Shown piece by piece: positions 1 through 8,210 of a stretch of 64,000 nucleotides of DNA (position 1 is its first letter; every line of letters begins with the position of its first letter). The position numbers were made by a program, and so were the translations under genes. Origin of the DNA: JABJAG01 sp965222215. Its GTDB lineage: Bacteria; Pseudomonadota; Alphaproteobacteria; UBA6615. The stretch covers positions 1,612,001 to 1,676,000 of the forward strand of contig OZ244931.1 of NCBI GenBank assembly GCA_965222215.1, in the 5' to 3' direction. The notes beneath the pieces are model-generated. The model did not search any database. It was not told the DNA's origin and was given only the letters and a program-made list of their open reading frames with translations.

Positions 1-1
1 G

Positions 2-751
2 CCGGACCATTTCGTGGAGTTTGCGCCGAGTCCGAAGCGCATTCGCGTCAAGTTCGGCGGCGAGACCATCGCCGACACGACCCGCGCGCTGATCCTGCAC
101 GAGCGCAACCACGTCCCGGTCTACTACCTGCCGCGCGACGACGTTGCGATGGATCATCTCGTGCGCACCGACCATTCGACCCATTGCCCGTTCAAGGGCG
201 ATGCGAGCTATTTCTCTGTCGATGTCGGCGGGCGCACGGCGGAGAACGCGGTGTGGAGCTACGAACTCCCCTTCGACGAGTGCGAAGGCATCAAGGACTA
301 TGTTGCGTTCTACTGGAACAAGATGGACCACTGGTTCGAGGAGGATGAAGAGGTCTTTGTCCACGCGCGCAGCCCGCGCGTCCGCGTCGACATTCTCGAC
401 AGTTCGCGTCCGGTCCAGGTCGAACTTGGCGGTCTGACGGTTGCGGACACGACGCGCGCCCGGTTCCTGTTCGAGACGGGCCTTCCGACCCGTTACTACA
501 TCCCGCGCGACGATGTGATCGGCGAGTTGCTGCCGTCCGACCTGCACACCCAGTGCCCCTACAAGGGCACCGCCAGCTATCACCATGTGCGTGTTGGGGA
601 GAAGGTCTTCGAGAACATCGTCTGGCACTACACCGACCCGGTGCACGAGAGCGCCCGGATCAACGACTACCTGTGCTTCTATAACGAGAAAGTCGACGCG
701 GTTTACATTGACGGCGTCGCTGAAGAGAAGCCGAACACCAAGTGGTCCTGA
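2..751 (+). CDS. Tandem DUF427 protein, 5' end outside the window
   Basis: The frame is open to the window edge. The first in-frame start is a GTG at 14, and the true start probably lies just upstream. Two repeats of one domain are visible, roughly residues 8-110 and 130-235. Each carries VADTTRA or IADTTRA, a YY(L/I)PRDDV strip, C-P-(F/Y)-KG and a W-x-Y segment, which are marks of the DUF427 (nucleotidyltransferase-like beta) family. The function of this family is not established and no signal peptide is seen. A strong hairpin terminator follows 28 bases after the stop. The family call is firm; the role is unknown. Confidence 0.85.
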   Translation, partial: PDHFVEFAPSPKRIRVKFGGETIADTTRALILHERNHVPVYYLPRDDVAMDHLVRTDHSTHCPFKGDASYFSVDVGGRTAENAVWSYELPFDECEGIKDYVAFYWNKMDHWFEEDEEVFVHARSPRVRVDILDSSRPVQVELGGLTVADTTRARFLFETGLPTRYYIPRDDVIGELLPSDLHTQCPYKGTASYHHVRVGEKVFENIVWHYTDPVHESARINDYLCFYNEKVDAVYIDGVAEEKPNTKWS

Positions 752-779
752 TTCCCTAAGGCTTGGAACGAGGCAAAGA

Positions 780-808
780 AAAAGCCCCGCCGGTACGGCG
801 GGGCTTTT
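780..808. terminator. Bidirectional rho-independent terminator
   Basis: A perfect 9-bp stem (GCCCCGCCG paired with CGGCGGGGC) closes a 3-base GTA loop and is flanked by AAAA and TTTT. It therefore works for both the DUF427 gene and the convergent glnA. Confidence 0.92.
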
Positions 809-829
809 CCATTCTGAAATGTGGTCCGT

Positions 830-2239
830 CTAGACCGAGTAGTACAACTGGTACTCAACCGGGTGCGGGGACTCGAGGAACGCCGTCAGCTCTTCCATCT
901 TGAGCGCGATGTATCCGTCGATCTGGTCGTCGGTGAACACGTCGCCCTTCTTCAGGAAGTCGCGGTCGGCGTCGAGCGCTTCGAGCGCCTGGCCGAGCGA
1001 GCTGCACACGGTCGGCACGCCTTCGAGCTCTTCCGCCGGCAGGTCGTAGAGGTCCTTGTCCATCGGGTCGCCCGGATGGATCTTGTTCTCGATACCGTCG
1101 AGGCCGGCCATGAGCATGGCCGAGAAGGCCAGGTAAGGGTTCGCACTCGGGTCCGGGAAACGGACCTCGACACGCTTGGCGTTGGGGCTGGTCGAGTACG
1201 GAATGCGGCACGACGCCGAACGGTTGCGCGCCGAGTAGGCGAGCAGCACCGGTGCCTCGAAGCCCGGGACCAGCCGCTTGTAGCTGTTGGTCGACGGGTT
1301 GGTGAAGGCGTTGAGCGCACGGGCGTGCTTGATGATGCCGCCGATGTAGTACAGGCAGGTGTCCGACAGGTCGGCGTAGCCCGAGCCCGCGAACGCGGAC
1401 TTGCCGTCCTTCCAGATCGACTGGTGAACATGCATGCCCGAGCCATTGTCGCCGGCGATCGGCTTCGGCATGAAGGTCGCCGATTTGCCGTACTGGGCCG
1501 CAACGTTGTGGACCACATACTTGTAGATCTGGATCTGGTCGGCGGCGCTCAACAGCGTCGCGAACTTCTGGCCGAGTTCCATCTGGCTGGGCGCCACTTC
1601 GTGATGGTGCTTCTCCATCGCGATGCCCATGTCGAGGGCCGTCGTGACCATCTCGGCGCGCAGGTCGGTCATCGTATCGACCGGCGCAACCGGGAAGTAG
1701 CCGCCCTTGACGCCCGGGCGATGGCCCATGTTGCCTTCGGGGAAGTCGGCGCCGGAGTTGTAAGGGCCTTCGACGCTGTCGACTTCGTAGAAGCTGCGGC
1801 TCATGCCGACCTCGAAGCGCACGTCGTCGAACACAAAGAACTCGGCTTCGGGACCGAAGAAGGCGCTATCGCCGACGCCGGCGGATTCCATATAGGCGAG
1901 CGCGAGCTTGGCCGTGCCGCGCGGATCGCGCGTGTAAGGCTCGCCCGTTGCCGGTTCGAGGATGTCGCAGAACAGTATGAGCTGCGGCTGCGCGGTAAAC
2001 GGGTCCATCACGGCCGTGCTCAGGTCCGGCATCAGGATCATATCCGACTCATTGATCGCCTTCCAGCCGGCGATCGACGAACCGTCGAACATGATGCCCT
2101 CTTCGAGCAGATCCTCGTCTACGGTCGAGACGTGCTGAGCGGTGTGCTGCCACTTGCCGCGCGGATCCGTGAACCGGAAGTCCACAAACTCGACGTCGTT
2201 CTCTTTGATCATGTCCAGGACGGTTTTGGTGTCCGACAT
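830..2239 (-). CDS. glnA: Type I glutamine synthetase
   Basis: Makes glutamine from glutamate, ammonia and ATP in the cytoplasm, as a dodecamer. The 469-residue length is standard for GSI-beta. Visible marks are FDGSSIAGW near residue 51, the EAEFF metal-ligand segment at 131, the HHHEVAPSQ segment at 211, the NGSGMHVHQS loop at 265 and RVEVRFPDP at 356. Tyr398 in DKDLYDLP is the expected adenylylation site, so the enzyme is likely controlled by GlnE. An AGGGGAGC Shine-Dalgarno sequence precedes the ATG. It lies 50 bases after glnB on the same strand, so the two are probably cotranscribed from the sigma-54-type promoter upstream of glnB. Confidence 0.98.
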   Translation of the reverse strand: MSDTKTVLDMIKENDVEFVDFRFTDPRGKWQHTAQHVSTVDEDLLEEGIMFDGSSIAGWKAINESDMILMPDLSTAVMDPFTAQPQLILFCDILEPATGEPYTRDPRGTAKLALAYMESAGVGDSAFFGPEAEFFVFDDVRFEVGMSRSFYEVDSVEGPYNSGADFPEGNMGHRPGVKGGYFPVAPVDTMTDLRAEMVTTALDMGIAMEKHHHEVAPSQMELGQKFATLLSAADQIQIYKYVVHNVAAQYGKSATFMPKPIAGDNGSGMHVHQSIWKDGKSAFAGSGYADLSDTCLYYIGGIIKHARALNAFTNPSTNSYKRLVPGFEAPVLLAYSARNRSASCRIPYSTSPNAKRVEVRFPDPSANPYLAFSAMLMAGLDGIENKIHPGDPMDKDLYDLPAEELEGVPTVCSSLGQALEALDADRDFLKKGDVFTDDQIDGYIALKMEELTAFLESPHPVEYQLYYSV

Positions 2240-2289
2240 ATTAAGCTCCCCTGTCTTAGGAAAAATGTACTGGGTTGTTTTCGAGACCG

Positions 2290-2628
2290 TCAGACGGCTT
2301 CAGCGCCGCGTTCACCGGTACGAATTCGGATCGCCTCGTCGATCGTCGAGACGAAGATTTTGCCATCCCCGATACGGCCGGTACGCGCCGCTTCCTGGAT
2401 GGCCTCGATAGCCCGTTCGACCTGATTGTCCTCCAGGACGATCTCGATCTTTACCTTGGGCAAAAAGTCGACGACGTATTCCGCGCCACGATAGAGTTCC
2501 GTATGGCCTTTCTGGCGTCCGAAGCCCTTGGCTTCGACCACCGTGATGCCCTTCAGGCCCACCTCGTGCAGCGCTTCCTTCACCTCGTCGAGCTTGAACG
2601 GTTTGATGATGGCTTCGATCTTTTTCAT
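2290..2628 (-). CDS. glnB: Nitrogen regulatory protein PII
   Basis: Trimeric signal protein that senses 2-oxoglutarate, ATP/ADP and nitrogen status and controls GlnE and NtrB. The 112-residue length is exact for the family. The T-loop shows Tyr51 in LYRGAEYVVDF, the uridylylation site, and the C-terminal signature has TGRIGDGKIFV. An AAAGGA Shine-Dalgarno sequence sits just before the ATG. First gene of a glnB-glnA pair, the usual alphaproteobacterial order. The sequence upstream holds a -24/-12 promoter and paired NtrC-like boxes. Confidence 0.98.
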   Translation of the reverse strand: MKKIEAIIKPFKLDEVKEALHEVGLKGITVVEAKGFGRQKGHTELYRGAEYVVDFLPKVKIEIVLEDNQVERAIEAIQEAARTGRIGDGKIFVSTIDEAIRIRTGERGAEAV

Positions 2629-2703
2629 TTTGTTCCTTTACGCCTCCACCGCATTGCTCAACGGACCGCCGCGTCATTCGCGACAGTCTGTCTATATATG
2701 CTT

Positions 2704-2719
2704 AGCAGGGTTTATGCCA
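2704..2719 (-). promoter_or_regulatory. Sigma-54 (-24/-12) promoter of glnBA
   Basis: Read on the minus strand the sequence is TGGCATAAACCCTGCT. The GG and GC doublets have the exact sigma-54 spacing (TGGCA, then CTGCT), about 75 bases before the glnB start. Nitrogen-regulated glnBA promoters of this type are well known in alphaproteobacteria. Assigned by eye only. Confidence 0.62.
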
Positions 2720-2792
2720 TTCGGTGAGGGATATTAACTTGTTGAATATTCGAGGAAATTTTCAATTTCAGCCCCGGATGGAGACACAAACG

Positions 2793-2809
2793 CGCCCAAA
2801 TAATGGGCA
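2793..2809. promoter_or_regulatory. NtrC-like binding site, promoter-proximal
   Basis: A 17-bp dyad with CGCCC and GGGCA arms around a 7-base centre. It is a weaker match to TGCAC-N7-GTGCA than its neighbour. Its centre is exactly 20 bp, two helical turns, from the centre of the stronger site, which suits paired activator dimers. Confidence 0.38.
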
Positions 2810-2812
2810 AAA

Positions 2813-2829
2813 TGCACAAATTTTGTGCG
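2813..2829. promoter_or_regulatory. NtrC-like binding site, promoter-distal
   Basis: TGCAC-N7-GTGCG, a near-perfect match to the NtrC palindrome TGCAC-N7-GTGCA. It lies about 110-130 bp upstream of the predicted glnB transcription start, the distance expected of a sigma-54 enhancer. It ends one base from the stop codon of the aminotransferase gene. Confidence 0.5.
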
Positions 2830-2830
2830 C

Positions 2831-4009
2831 CTAGCTGTACATTTTCCGTACACGTTCCAGAGCCGCTTCGATGTTCTCGACGGAGTTTGCATAGGAAAAA
2901 CGCACATAGCCCTCGCCGAGATGGCCGAAGCTCGTTCCGGCGACGGTCGCGACGTACGCGTCGGAAAGTAATTTGTCCTGAACTTCCCGCGCCGACTGGC
3001 CCGTGCCGGTGATGTTGGGGAATGCGTAAAACGCGCCCATCGGCGTTCGGCAACTAAAACCGTTTATGTCGTTCAGGCCGTCGACGATGACCTTGCGGCG
3101 CTGGTCGAACGCGCGAACCATCTCGTGCACGGAATCCTGCGGGCCTTCCAAGGCCGCGATGCCGGCGAACTGGGTGGCGGCGTTGACGCATGAGTGGCAG
3201 TTGATGGCGAGGCGCGTTGCGGCGTCCACGAGCGAGGCGGGCCAAAGGGCATAGCCGAGACGCCAACCGGTCATGGCGTAGGTTTTCGACCAGCCGTCGA
3301 GCAGGATCAGGCGGTCGCGCAGGTGCTCGTATGACAGAAGGCTGACATGTTCGTGGCCGTCGTAGGTCATCTGCCCGTAAATCTCGTCCGACAGGATGGC
3401 AACGTGGGGATAGTCGGCGAGACCGGCCGCAAGTTTGTCCATTTCCTCACGCGGCACCGCGCCGCCGGTCGGGTTGGCCGGCGTATTGAGGATCATCAGG
3501 CGGGTCGCCGGCGTGATCAGCGAAAGCACTTCGTCGGCATCGAAGGAAAAGTCCTTCTCTTCGAGCAACGGGATCGGCACGGCCCTGGCGCCGGAATAGT
3601 TGATGGCGGACTCGTAAATCGGAAAGCCCGGGTTCGGATACATGATCTCCGCGCCCGCCTCGCCGAACATCATGATGGCGAAGAACATGGTGACCTTGCC
3701 ACCGGGCACGCAGACAATGTTGCCCGGATCGACGCGAACTCCGCGCAGGCGTTCGATATCCGCCGCGACGGCTTCTCGTAGTGCCGGAATGCCCGGAGCA
3801 GGGGTATAGCCGTGATGTCCGTCATGCAGGGCCTTCACCGCTGCATCGACGATATGTTCCGGGGTTTTGAAATCGGGCTGGCCGATCCCCAGGTTTATGA
3901 CGTCGTGGCCCTCGGCCTTGAGGGCTTCGGCACGCGCAAGCACTTCGAACGCGGACTCGGTTCCAAGACGTGAAAGATTGGCGGCAGTCTGCAACTGGGC
4001 TTGGGGCAT
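2831..4009 (-). CDS. Class I/II PLP-dependent aminotransferase
   Basis: Fold-type I aminotransferase of 392 residues, close to the aspartate or alanine aminotransferase subgroup. Substrate cannot be fixed from sequence. It has the GIGQPDFKTP N-terminal strip, N179-P-T-G182, the D208-E209-IY segment, the Schiff-base lysine K242 in DGWSKTYAMTGWRLGY, and a C-terminal VRFSYANS strip carrying the carboxylate-binding arginine. All key residues are present, so it should be active. It lies upstream of glnB on the same strand but is separated by about 200 bases holding the glnB promoter region, so it is probably a separate unit. The gene on the other strand is a degenerate relative. Confidence 0.93.
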   Translation of the reverse strand: MPQAQLQTAANLSRLGTESAFEVLARAEALKAEGHDVINLGIGQPDFKTPEHIVDAAVKALHDGHHGYTPAPGIPALREAVAADIERLRGVRVDPGNIVCVPGGKVTMFFAIMMFGEAGAEIMYPNPGFPIYESAINYSGARAVPIPLLEEKDFSFDADEVLSLITPATRLMILNTPANPTGGAVPREEMDKLAAGLADYPHVAILSDEIYGQMTYDGHEHVSLLSYEHLRDRLILLDGWSKTYAMTGWRLGYALWPASLVDAATRLAINCHSCVNAATQFAGIAALEGPQDSVHEMVRAFDQRRKVIVDGLNDINGFSCRTPMGAFYAFPNITGTGQSAREVQDKLLSDAYVATVAGTSFGHLGEGYVRFSYANSVENIEAALERVRKMYS

Positions 4010-4139
4010 GTTTTTTTAACTCGGGAACGGGTCGGGAAGGCGGCGCGCACTATAGGCGTTAGCGGATTTACAGGGCAAAGCCTTTGACGTATTCCCAAAA
4101 GCCCGTCACACAATGGTAGTGATCTTATTCGGGGGTTGA

Positions 4140-6161
4140 ATGTCTCTTGGACACACCCGCCCGGCGAGCCGACGGCAAGCCGAACTGGATGAATGGCTTC
4201 GCCGTGCGGCGGGCGAGGGGGTCGTCGATCTGGCGTCCTTGCGCGGCACCATGCGCGCGCCGACAAGTCTTCTTCAGCAGCTGGCGGAAGCGGTACTGGA
4301 CAGTTCCGTGTCGATCCTGCCCGACGGCGGGCTGCCGCAGTTGCGTCGCACCTGGTCGGCGTTCGACGCGCAGAGCGGGCGCCCTCGGACGGATCCCGAC
4401 AGGGGAACAACGATCGTTGCCGATCCTCTGGCGGCCTGCGCAGCGGTGATACTGGGCATCGTGTCGCCCGGGCGGCACGTCACGGTTATAGAGCCCGTGC
4501 CGCCGCAGGTCGTCGACGCCATGCGCCGGGTGGGGGCCATGGCGCGAACGGTCTCGATGCGGCCGACGGAGTGGGAATTCTCTCCGGAAGAGTTCTCCGC
4601 GCGGGTAGGGGCGCAAACGGACCTCATCATCGTGGCGGACCCGAACCCTTACTCGGGCCAGTATCTTCCGGAAGAAGCGCGAGCCTCGATCCTGGCGGCG
4701 GTCCGGCATTTCGGCTGCCATGTGCTGTTGGACGAAAGCGCGCGAAACAGCATCGTCGAGGATGATGGGGAAGACGCGAGTGCGTTTATCGAAGCACTCG
4801 GCGACAGTTGCCTGCGGGTCAGCGTGCCGGCGGCGGCAATCCTGGCGAACGCGGCATCGGCGGCCGCGGTGTTCGGGGCGGATGAACTCATCGCGCCGGT
4901 CCGTTCGGCCGCCTCGACCTTCGGTCTCGGCGCGAACGCAGTGGCGCAGTCCGTTCTCGCGCGGCGTTTCGAAGACGGCATGGCGATAGACGATACGGCG
5001 ACATTGCAGGGGATCGTGTCCTCGGGGCGTGCGCTGGTAATGGACGGCCTGGACGATATCGGTGTGCTTGGCCTCGGCGGCCCCGGCGGCTGGTATGTCC
5101 CGGTTCGCGCGCAAGCCCTGTACGAAGGCCCGAACGATATCGGCGAGGAACTGGCCGCGCGCGCCGGCCTTGGCGTATTGCCCCTCGCGCCCTTCTATGT
5201 CGAAGGGTCGTCGGACCCTTATATCCTGATTTCCTACCTGCGCGACGCGGGTCTGTTGGAAAATTCGTTGGAACGGCTTGCGCGGTTCTACGATGAAGAC
5301 ATGGCCGGTATGACCACACTCGCCCTGCCGCCGCCCGGGGACTGGGACGTCGGGGACATCGACGACGACTTGGACGAAGATGACTTCGACGGTGACGAGT
5401 TCGTTGAAGAAATCGGTGACGAAGATGTCGTCGACGCGGCGGACGAGGGAGTGCCGGACGACGGCGCGTTCGAGGAGGAAGAGCTCTATGCCCGGGAGCC
5501 CGAGCCGGATCCGGTTTCGCCTGCCGCTTCGGAAATTCGGGAGGAACGCGAGTCGAAAGAGCCGGAGCATAAGCCGGCGCCGGAAAAGACAGGTGATCCC
5601 GACTTGTCGCGATACCCCGAGCCCGCGGCCGAACTCGCAGATGATGACGCCAAGTACCGCGAAGCGATGGCCGGGGCGGCGGACGGCCCAAGCCTGATCG
5701 ACCGGATTGGAGACGAGGCGTCCGGTGAACCTGGGGAAGGGCATCGGACGGGGGCCGAAGATGAAAAGCGCGATTCCAAAATCCTTCCGTTCGGACGCTG
5801 GAGACGGGGTGCGCGCGAACAGGCCGAGCAGGATTCCAGAGCTCCTGCAGTTGAAGAGGCCGGTGCCGGACCCACGAAGCGCGAGGAGCCCGCTGCGTCC
5901 GGCGAAGACGCACCTGTTCAGGAAAAGGAGGAGGTGCCCGTTTTCAAACTCTCGGTTCCCGACATTGCCTCCCCGAATATTCCGGTGCCCTCGCGTGCGC
6001 CGGAACCGGAGTCTGCGTCCGGCGAAGACGAGCCCGGGGACGGGAGCGACCGAGCCGCAGACGCGGAGATCAAGAACGAGGACGACGCCGAGGCCGAAGC
6101 TCGGCGCGCGAAGGATCGCCGCGACGATCGACCGTTCTTCTTCGACGATCCGGTCGTCTGA
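4140..6161 (+). CDS. Aminotransferase-like pseudoenzyme with long acidic tail
   Basis: 673 residues in two parts. Residues 1-390 follow the fold-type I aminotransferase pattern of the divergent neighbour: an N-terminal arm, TDLIIVADPNPYSG (160-173, matching NPTG) and HVLLDES (194-200, matching the PLP-pyridine Asp). Where the Schiff-base lysine should stand there is SVPAAAILANAAS (228-240), and the first 472 residues contain no lysine at all. The C-terminal RFS arginine strip is replaced by YILISYLRD. Residues 391-673 are very rich in Asp, Glu, Pro and Ala and look disordered, with two less acidic islands, ILPFGRWRRG (548-557) and RPFFFDDPVV at the end. It cannot be a normal PLP enzyme; a scaffold or regulatory role is inference. 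A GGGGG Shine-Dalgarno sequence precedes the ATG. Confidence 0.82.
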   Translation: MSLGHTRPASRRQAELDEWLRRAAGEGVVDLASLRGTMRAPTSLLQQLAEAVLDSSVSILPDGGLPQLRRTWSAFDAQSGRPRTDPDRGTTIVADPLAACAAVILGIVSPGRHVTVIEPVPPQVVDAMRRVGAMARTVSMRPTEWEFSPEEFSARVGAQTDLIIVADPNPYSGQYLPEEARASILAAVRHFGCHVLLDESARNSIVEDDGEDASAFIEALGDSCLRVSVPAAAILANAASAAAVFGADELIAPVRSAASTFGLGANAVAQSVLARRFEDGMAIDDTATLQGIVSSGRALVMDGLDDIGVLGLGGPGGWYVPVRAQALYEGPNDIGEELAARAGLGVLPLAPFYVEGSSDPYILISYLRDAGLLENSLERLARFYDEDMAGMTTLALPPPGDWDVGDIDDDLDEDDFDGDEFVEEIGDEDVVDAADEGVPDDGAFEEEELYAREPEPDPVSPAASEIREERESKEPEHKPAPEKTGDPDLSRYPEPAAELADDDAKYREAMAGAADGPSLIDRIGDEASGEPGEGHRTGAEDEKRDSKILPFGRWRRGAREQAEQDSRAPAVEEAGAGPTKREEPAASGEDAPVQEKEEVPVFKLSVPDIASPNIPVPSRAPEPESASGEDEPGDGSDRAADAEIKNEDDAEAEARRAKDRRDDRPFFFDDPVV

Positions 6162-6222
6162 ATAAGCCACAGCGCTCGCTTGACGGCCCCCGTTCGCGGG
6201 ATTACACAATCGCGCCTTCGGC

Positions 6223-6300
6223 GGTGGCTGTAGCTCAGTTGGTTAGAGCGCCTGGTTGTGGTCCAGGAGGCCGTGGGTTCAAATCCCATCAGCCACCCCA
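6223..6300 (+). tRNA. tRNA-His (GTG)
   Basis: Cloverleaf with acceptor stem GTGGCTG/CAGCCAC, an extra G(-1) opposite C73 as expected for histidine tRNA, and anticodon loop TTGTGGT (GTG at 6258-6260) on a CCTGG/CCAGG stem. The T arm has GTTCAAAT and the CCA end is encoded. Confidence 0.98.
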
Positions 6301-6372
6301 CTTTCCCCCGGATTCGATTTGCATTTGGCGTGGCTGCTGCACGGCGCGCGCCCGGTTTGCTAGGTTTGCCGC

Positions 6373-7893
6373 ATGAGCACGACCTGGATTGAAAATGCGC
6401 CTGAACTCCTGACCGTTGAGGAAATGTACCGCGCCGACGCTCTCGCGGCTGAACGTGGCGTGGAAGGGTTGGAGCTAATGGAGGCGGCGGGGACCGCCGT
6501 GGCGGATGCCGTTGAGGAACTCCGCCCGCACGGCAGAGTTGCCGTGTTGTGCGGTCCCGGCAACAACGGCGGCGACGGATTCGTGGCTGCACGCATCCTG
6601 GCGGAGCGGGGCCGCTCGGTCGCGCTTGCGCTGTTGGGGCGCGTCGAGGATTTGACGGGCGATGCCCGCGCAAATGCCGATCGGTGGCAGGGAAAGGTCG
6701 CGGCTCTGGCGCCGGGCGTTCTTGACGGTTGCGATGTCGTCGTCGACGCCGTTTTCGGCGCGGGCCTGTCGCGCCCCGTCGAGGGTGAGGCCCGTGCCAC
6801 GTTGGAGAGCGTCGAGGCGCGGCGTCTCGCGACTGTCGCGGTCGATGTGCCAAGCGGCCTGAACGGGGACACCGGCGCGGTACTGGGTTATGCCGTCGGC
6901 GCCGATGTGACGGTCACGTTCTACCGTCGCAAGCCGGGGCATCTCCTGTATCCGGGACGCGGCCTTTGCGGCCGTGTTCGTGTGGCCGATATCGGGACAC
7001 CGGAATCGGTCCTCGACGATATTGCGCCCCGTCGGTTCGAGAACGCCCCGTCCGTATGGCTGGAGCGCTTTCCGCGACCGGGTCCGCTGGGCCACAAGTA
7101 TTCGAGAGGGCACGCGTTGATCGCGGGAGGCCGTGAACTGACGGGCGCGGCGCGTCTTGCGGCCTATGCCGCGTTGCGGGCCGGGGCCGGTCTTGTCTCG
7201 ATCGCCGCGCACCCCGATGCCCTCGGCGTTTATCGCGCAGGCCGGCCGTCGATCATGGTGCGGGAGGCGGCGGACACCGGTGCCTTCGCCGATACGCTCA
7301 AGGACGATCGCATTCGCGCCGTGGTGGTCGGACCGGGGAACGGCGTCGACGCCGGAACCAGGGGAAAAACGCTCGCGGCACTGTCGTCGAATGCGGCATG
7401 CGTGATCGATGCCGATGCGATCACGGCGTTTGCCGACGATACGGAGAGCCTGTTTGCCGCAATTCGAAAGCACTGCGCAGACACCGTGCTCACGCCGCAC
7501 GAAGGCGAGTTCGCGCGCTTGTTCAAGGGGCACGCAGACGTCGACGAGCTTGGCCGGCTCGCCGCCGCCCAGGAGGCGGCGCGCATTTCCGGGGCCGTGG
7601 TCGTACTCAAAGGCCCTGACAGCATCGTGGCGTCCCCGGACGGCCGGACCGCGATCAATACGAATGCCCCGCCCGAGTTGGCGACGGCGGGAAGCGGAGA
7701 CGTGCTGGCCGGATTTATCTCGGGTTTGCTGGCGCAGGGACTGGACGGCTTCGATGCCGCCGCCGCAGCTGTCTGGTTGCATGGTGCGGCGGCCACGGAG
7801 TTCGGCCCCGGACTGATCGCGGAAGACATTGCGGACAGCCTGCCGCCGGTTCTGCGCCGCATGCGGGAGGTTGCAGAAAGCGCAGGTGGTTAG
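6373..7893 (+). CDS. nnr: Bifunctional NAD(P)HX epimerase / ADP-dependent dehydratase
   Basis: Repairs hydrated NADH and NADPH: the N-terminal half epimerises NAD(P)HX and the C-terminal half dehydrates the S form. The YjeF_N part is about residues 1-215, with GPGNNGGDGF at 61-70 and AVDVPSGLNGDTG at 156-168. The carbohydrate-kinase-like part is about 235-505, with VVVGPGNG near 317, TPHEGEFARL at 374 and the catalytic A-G-S-G-D at 439-443. The 506-residue length is usual for the fusion. No clear Shine-Dalgarno sequence precedes the ATG. It lies between two tRNA genes and is probably transcribed alone. Confidence 0.96.
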   Translation: MSTTWIENAPELLTVEEMYRADALAAERGVEGLELMEAAGTAVADAVEELRPHGRVAVLCGPGNNGGDGFVAARILAERGRSVALALLGRVEDLTGDARANADRWQGKVAALAPGVLDGCDVVVDAVFGAGLSRPVEGEARATLESVEARRLATVAVDVPSGLNGDTGAVLGYAVGADVTVTFYRRKPGHLLYPGRGLCGRVRVADIGTPESVLDDIAPRRFENAPSVWLERFPRPGPLGHKYSRGHALIAGGRELTGAARLAAYAALRAGAGLVSIAAHPDALGVYRAGRPSIMVREAADTGAFADTLKDDRIRAVVVGPGNGVDAGTRGKTLAALSSNAACVIDADAITAFADDTESLFAAIRKHCADTVLTPHEGEFARLFKGHADVDELGRLAAAQEAARISGAVVVLKGPDSIVASPDGRTAINTNAPPELATAGSGDVLAGFISGLLAQGLDGFDAAAAAVWLHGAAATEFGPGLIAEDIADSLPPVLRRMREVAESAGG

Positions 7894-8008
7894 CGGGCTT
7901 CAGGGCCGTTTACTCGGCTCGCGCATTGGTATAGGACAACCGCCGTCCGTGCGGATCGACGCATCGGCATCGCGTGGCGTGCGATCTCGACATTCGGAAA
8001 TGGCGTAC

Positions 8009-8095
8009 GCGGGCGTGGCGGAATTGGTAGACGCGCCAGGTTTAGGTCCTGGTGACTGCAAAGTCGTGGGGGTTCAAGTCCCTTCGCCCGCACCA
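8009..8095 (+). tRNA. tRNA-Leu (TAG)
   Basis: 87-nt class II tRNA. Acceptor stem GCGGGCG/CGCCCGC, anticodon loop TTTAGGT on a CCAGG/CCTGG stem (TAG at 8043-8045), a long variable arm, T arm GTTCAAGTC and an encoded CCA. Confidence 0.98.
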
Positions 8096-8145
8096 CCTCC
8101 TCCGGCATGCCGACGTTGCGAAAGCGCCGGACAACATGGTTTCAG

Positions 8146-8173
8146 CGCGTCGGGATACGAAACCCCCGACGCG
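8146..8173 (+). other. GC-rich hairpin between tRNA-Leu and tig
   Basis: A perfect 9-bp inverted repeat (CGCGTCGGG / CCCGACGCG) with a 10-base loop, 38 bases before the tig start. The following sequence is only weakly T-rich, so it may be the tRNA-Leu terminator or a structured tig leader. Confidence 0.5.
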
Positions 8174-8210
8174 GCAATTCTATTAAACGGATCAGGAATC
8201 GGACCTGGCT

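Noticed and set aside
821..2425. A 534-codon frame antisense to glnA
   Set aside because: glnA is certain on the minus strand and the antisense translation is low-complexity and rich in Arg and Val.
4125..6209. A 694-codon open frame on the minus strand opposite the aminotransferase-like gene
   Set aside because: Its translation is arginine-rich and resembles no family, whereas the plus strand shows an aminotransferase pattern, a Shine-Dalgarno sequence and a proper intergenic start. It is a GC-rich shadow.
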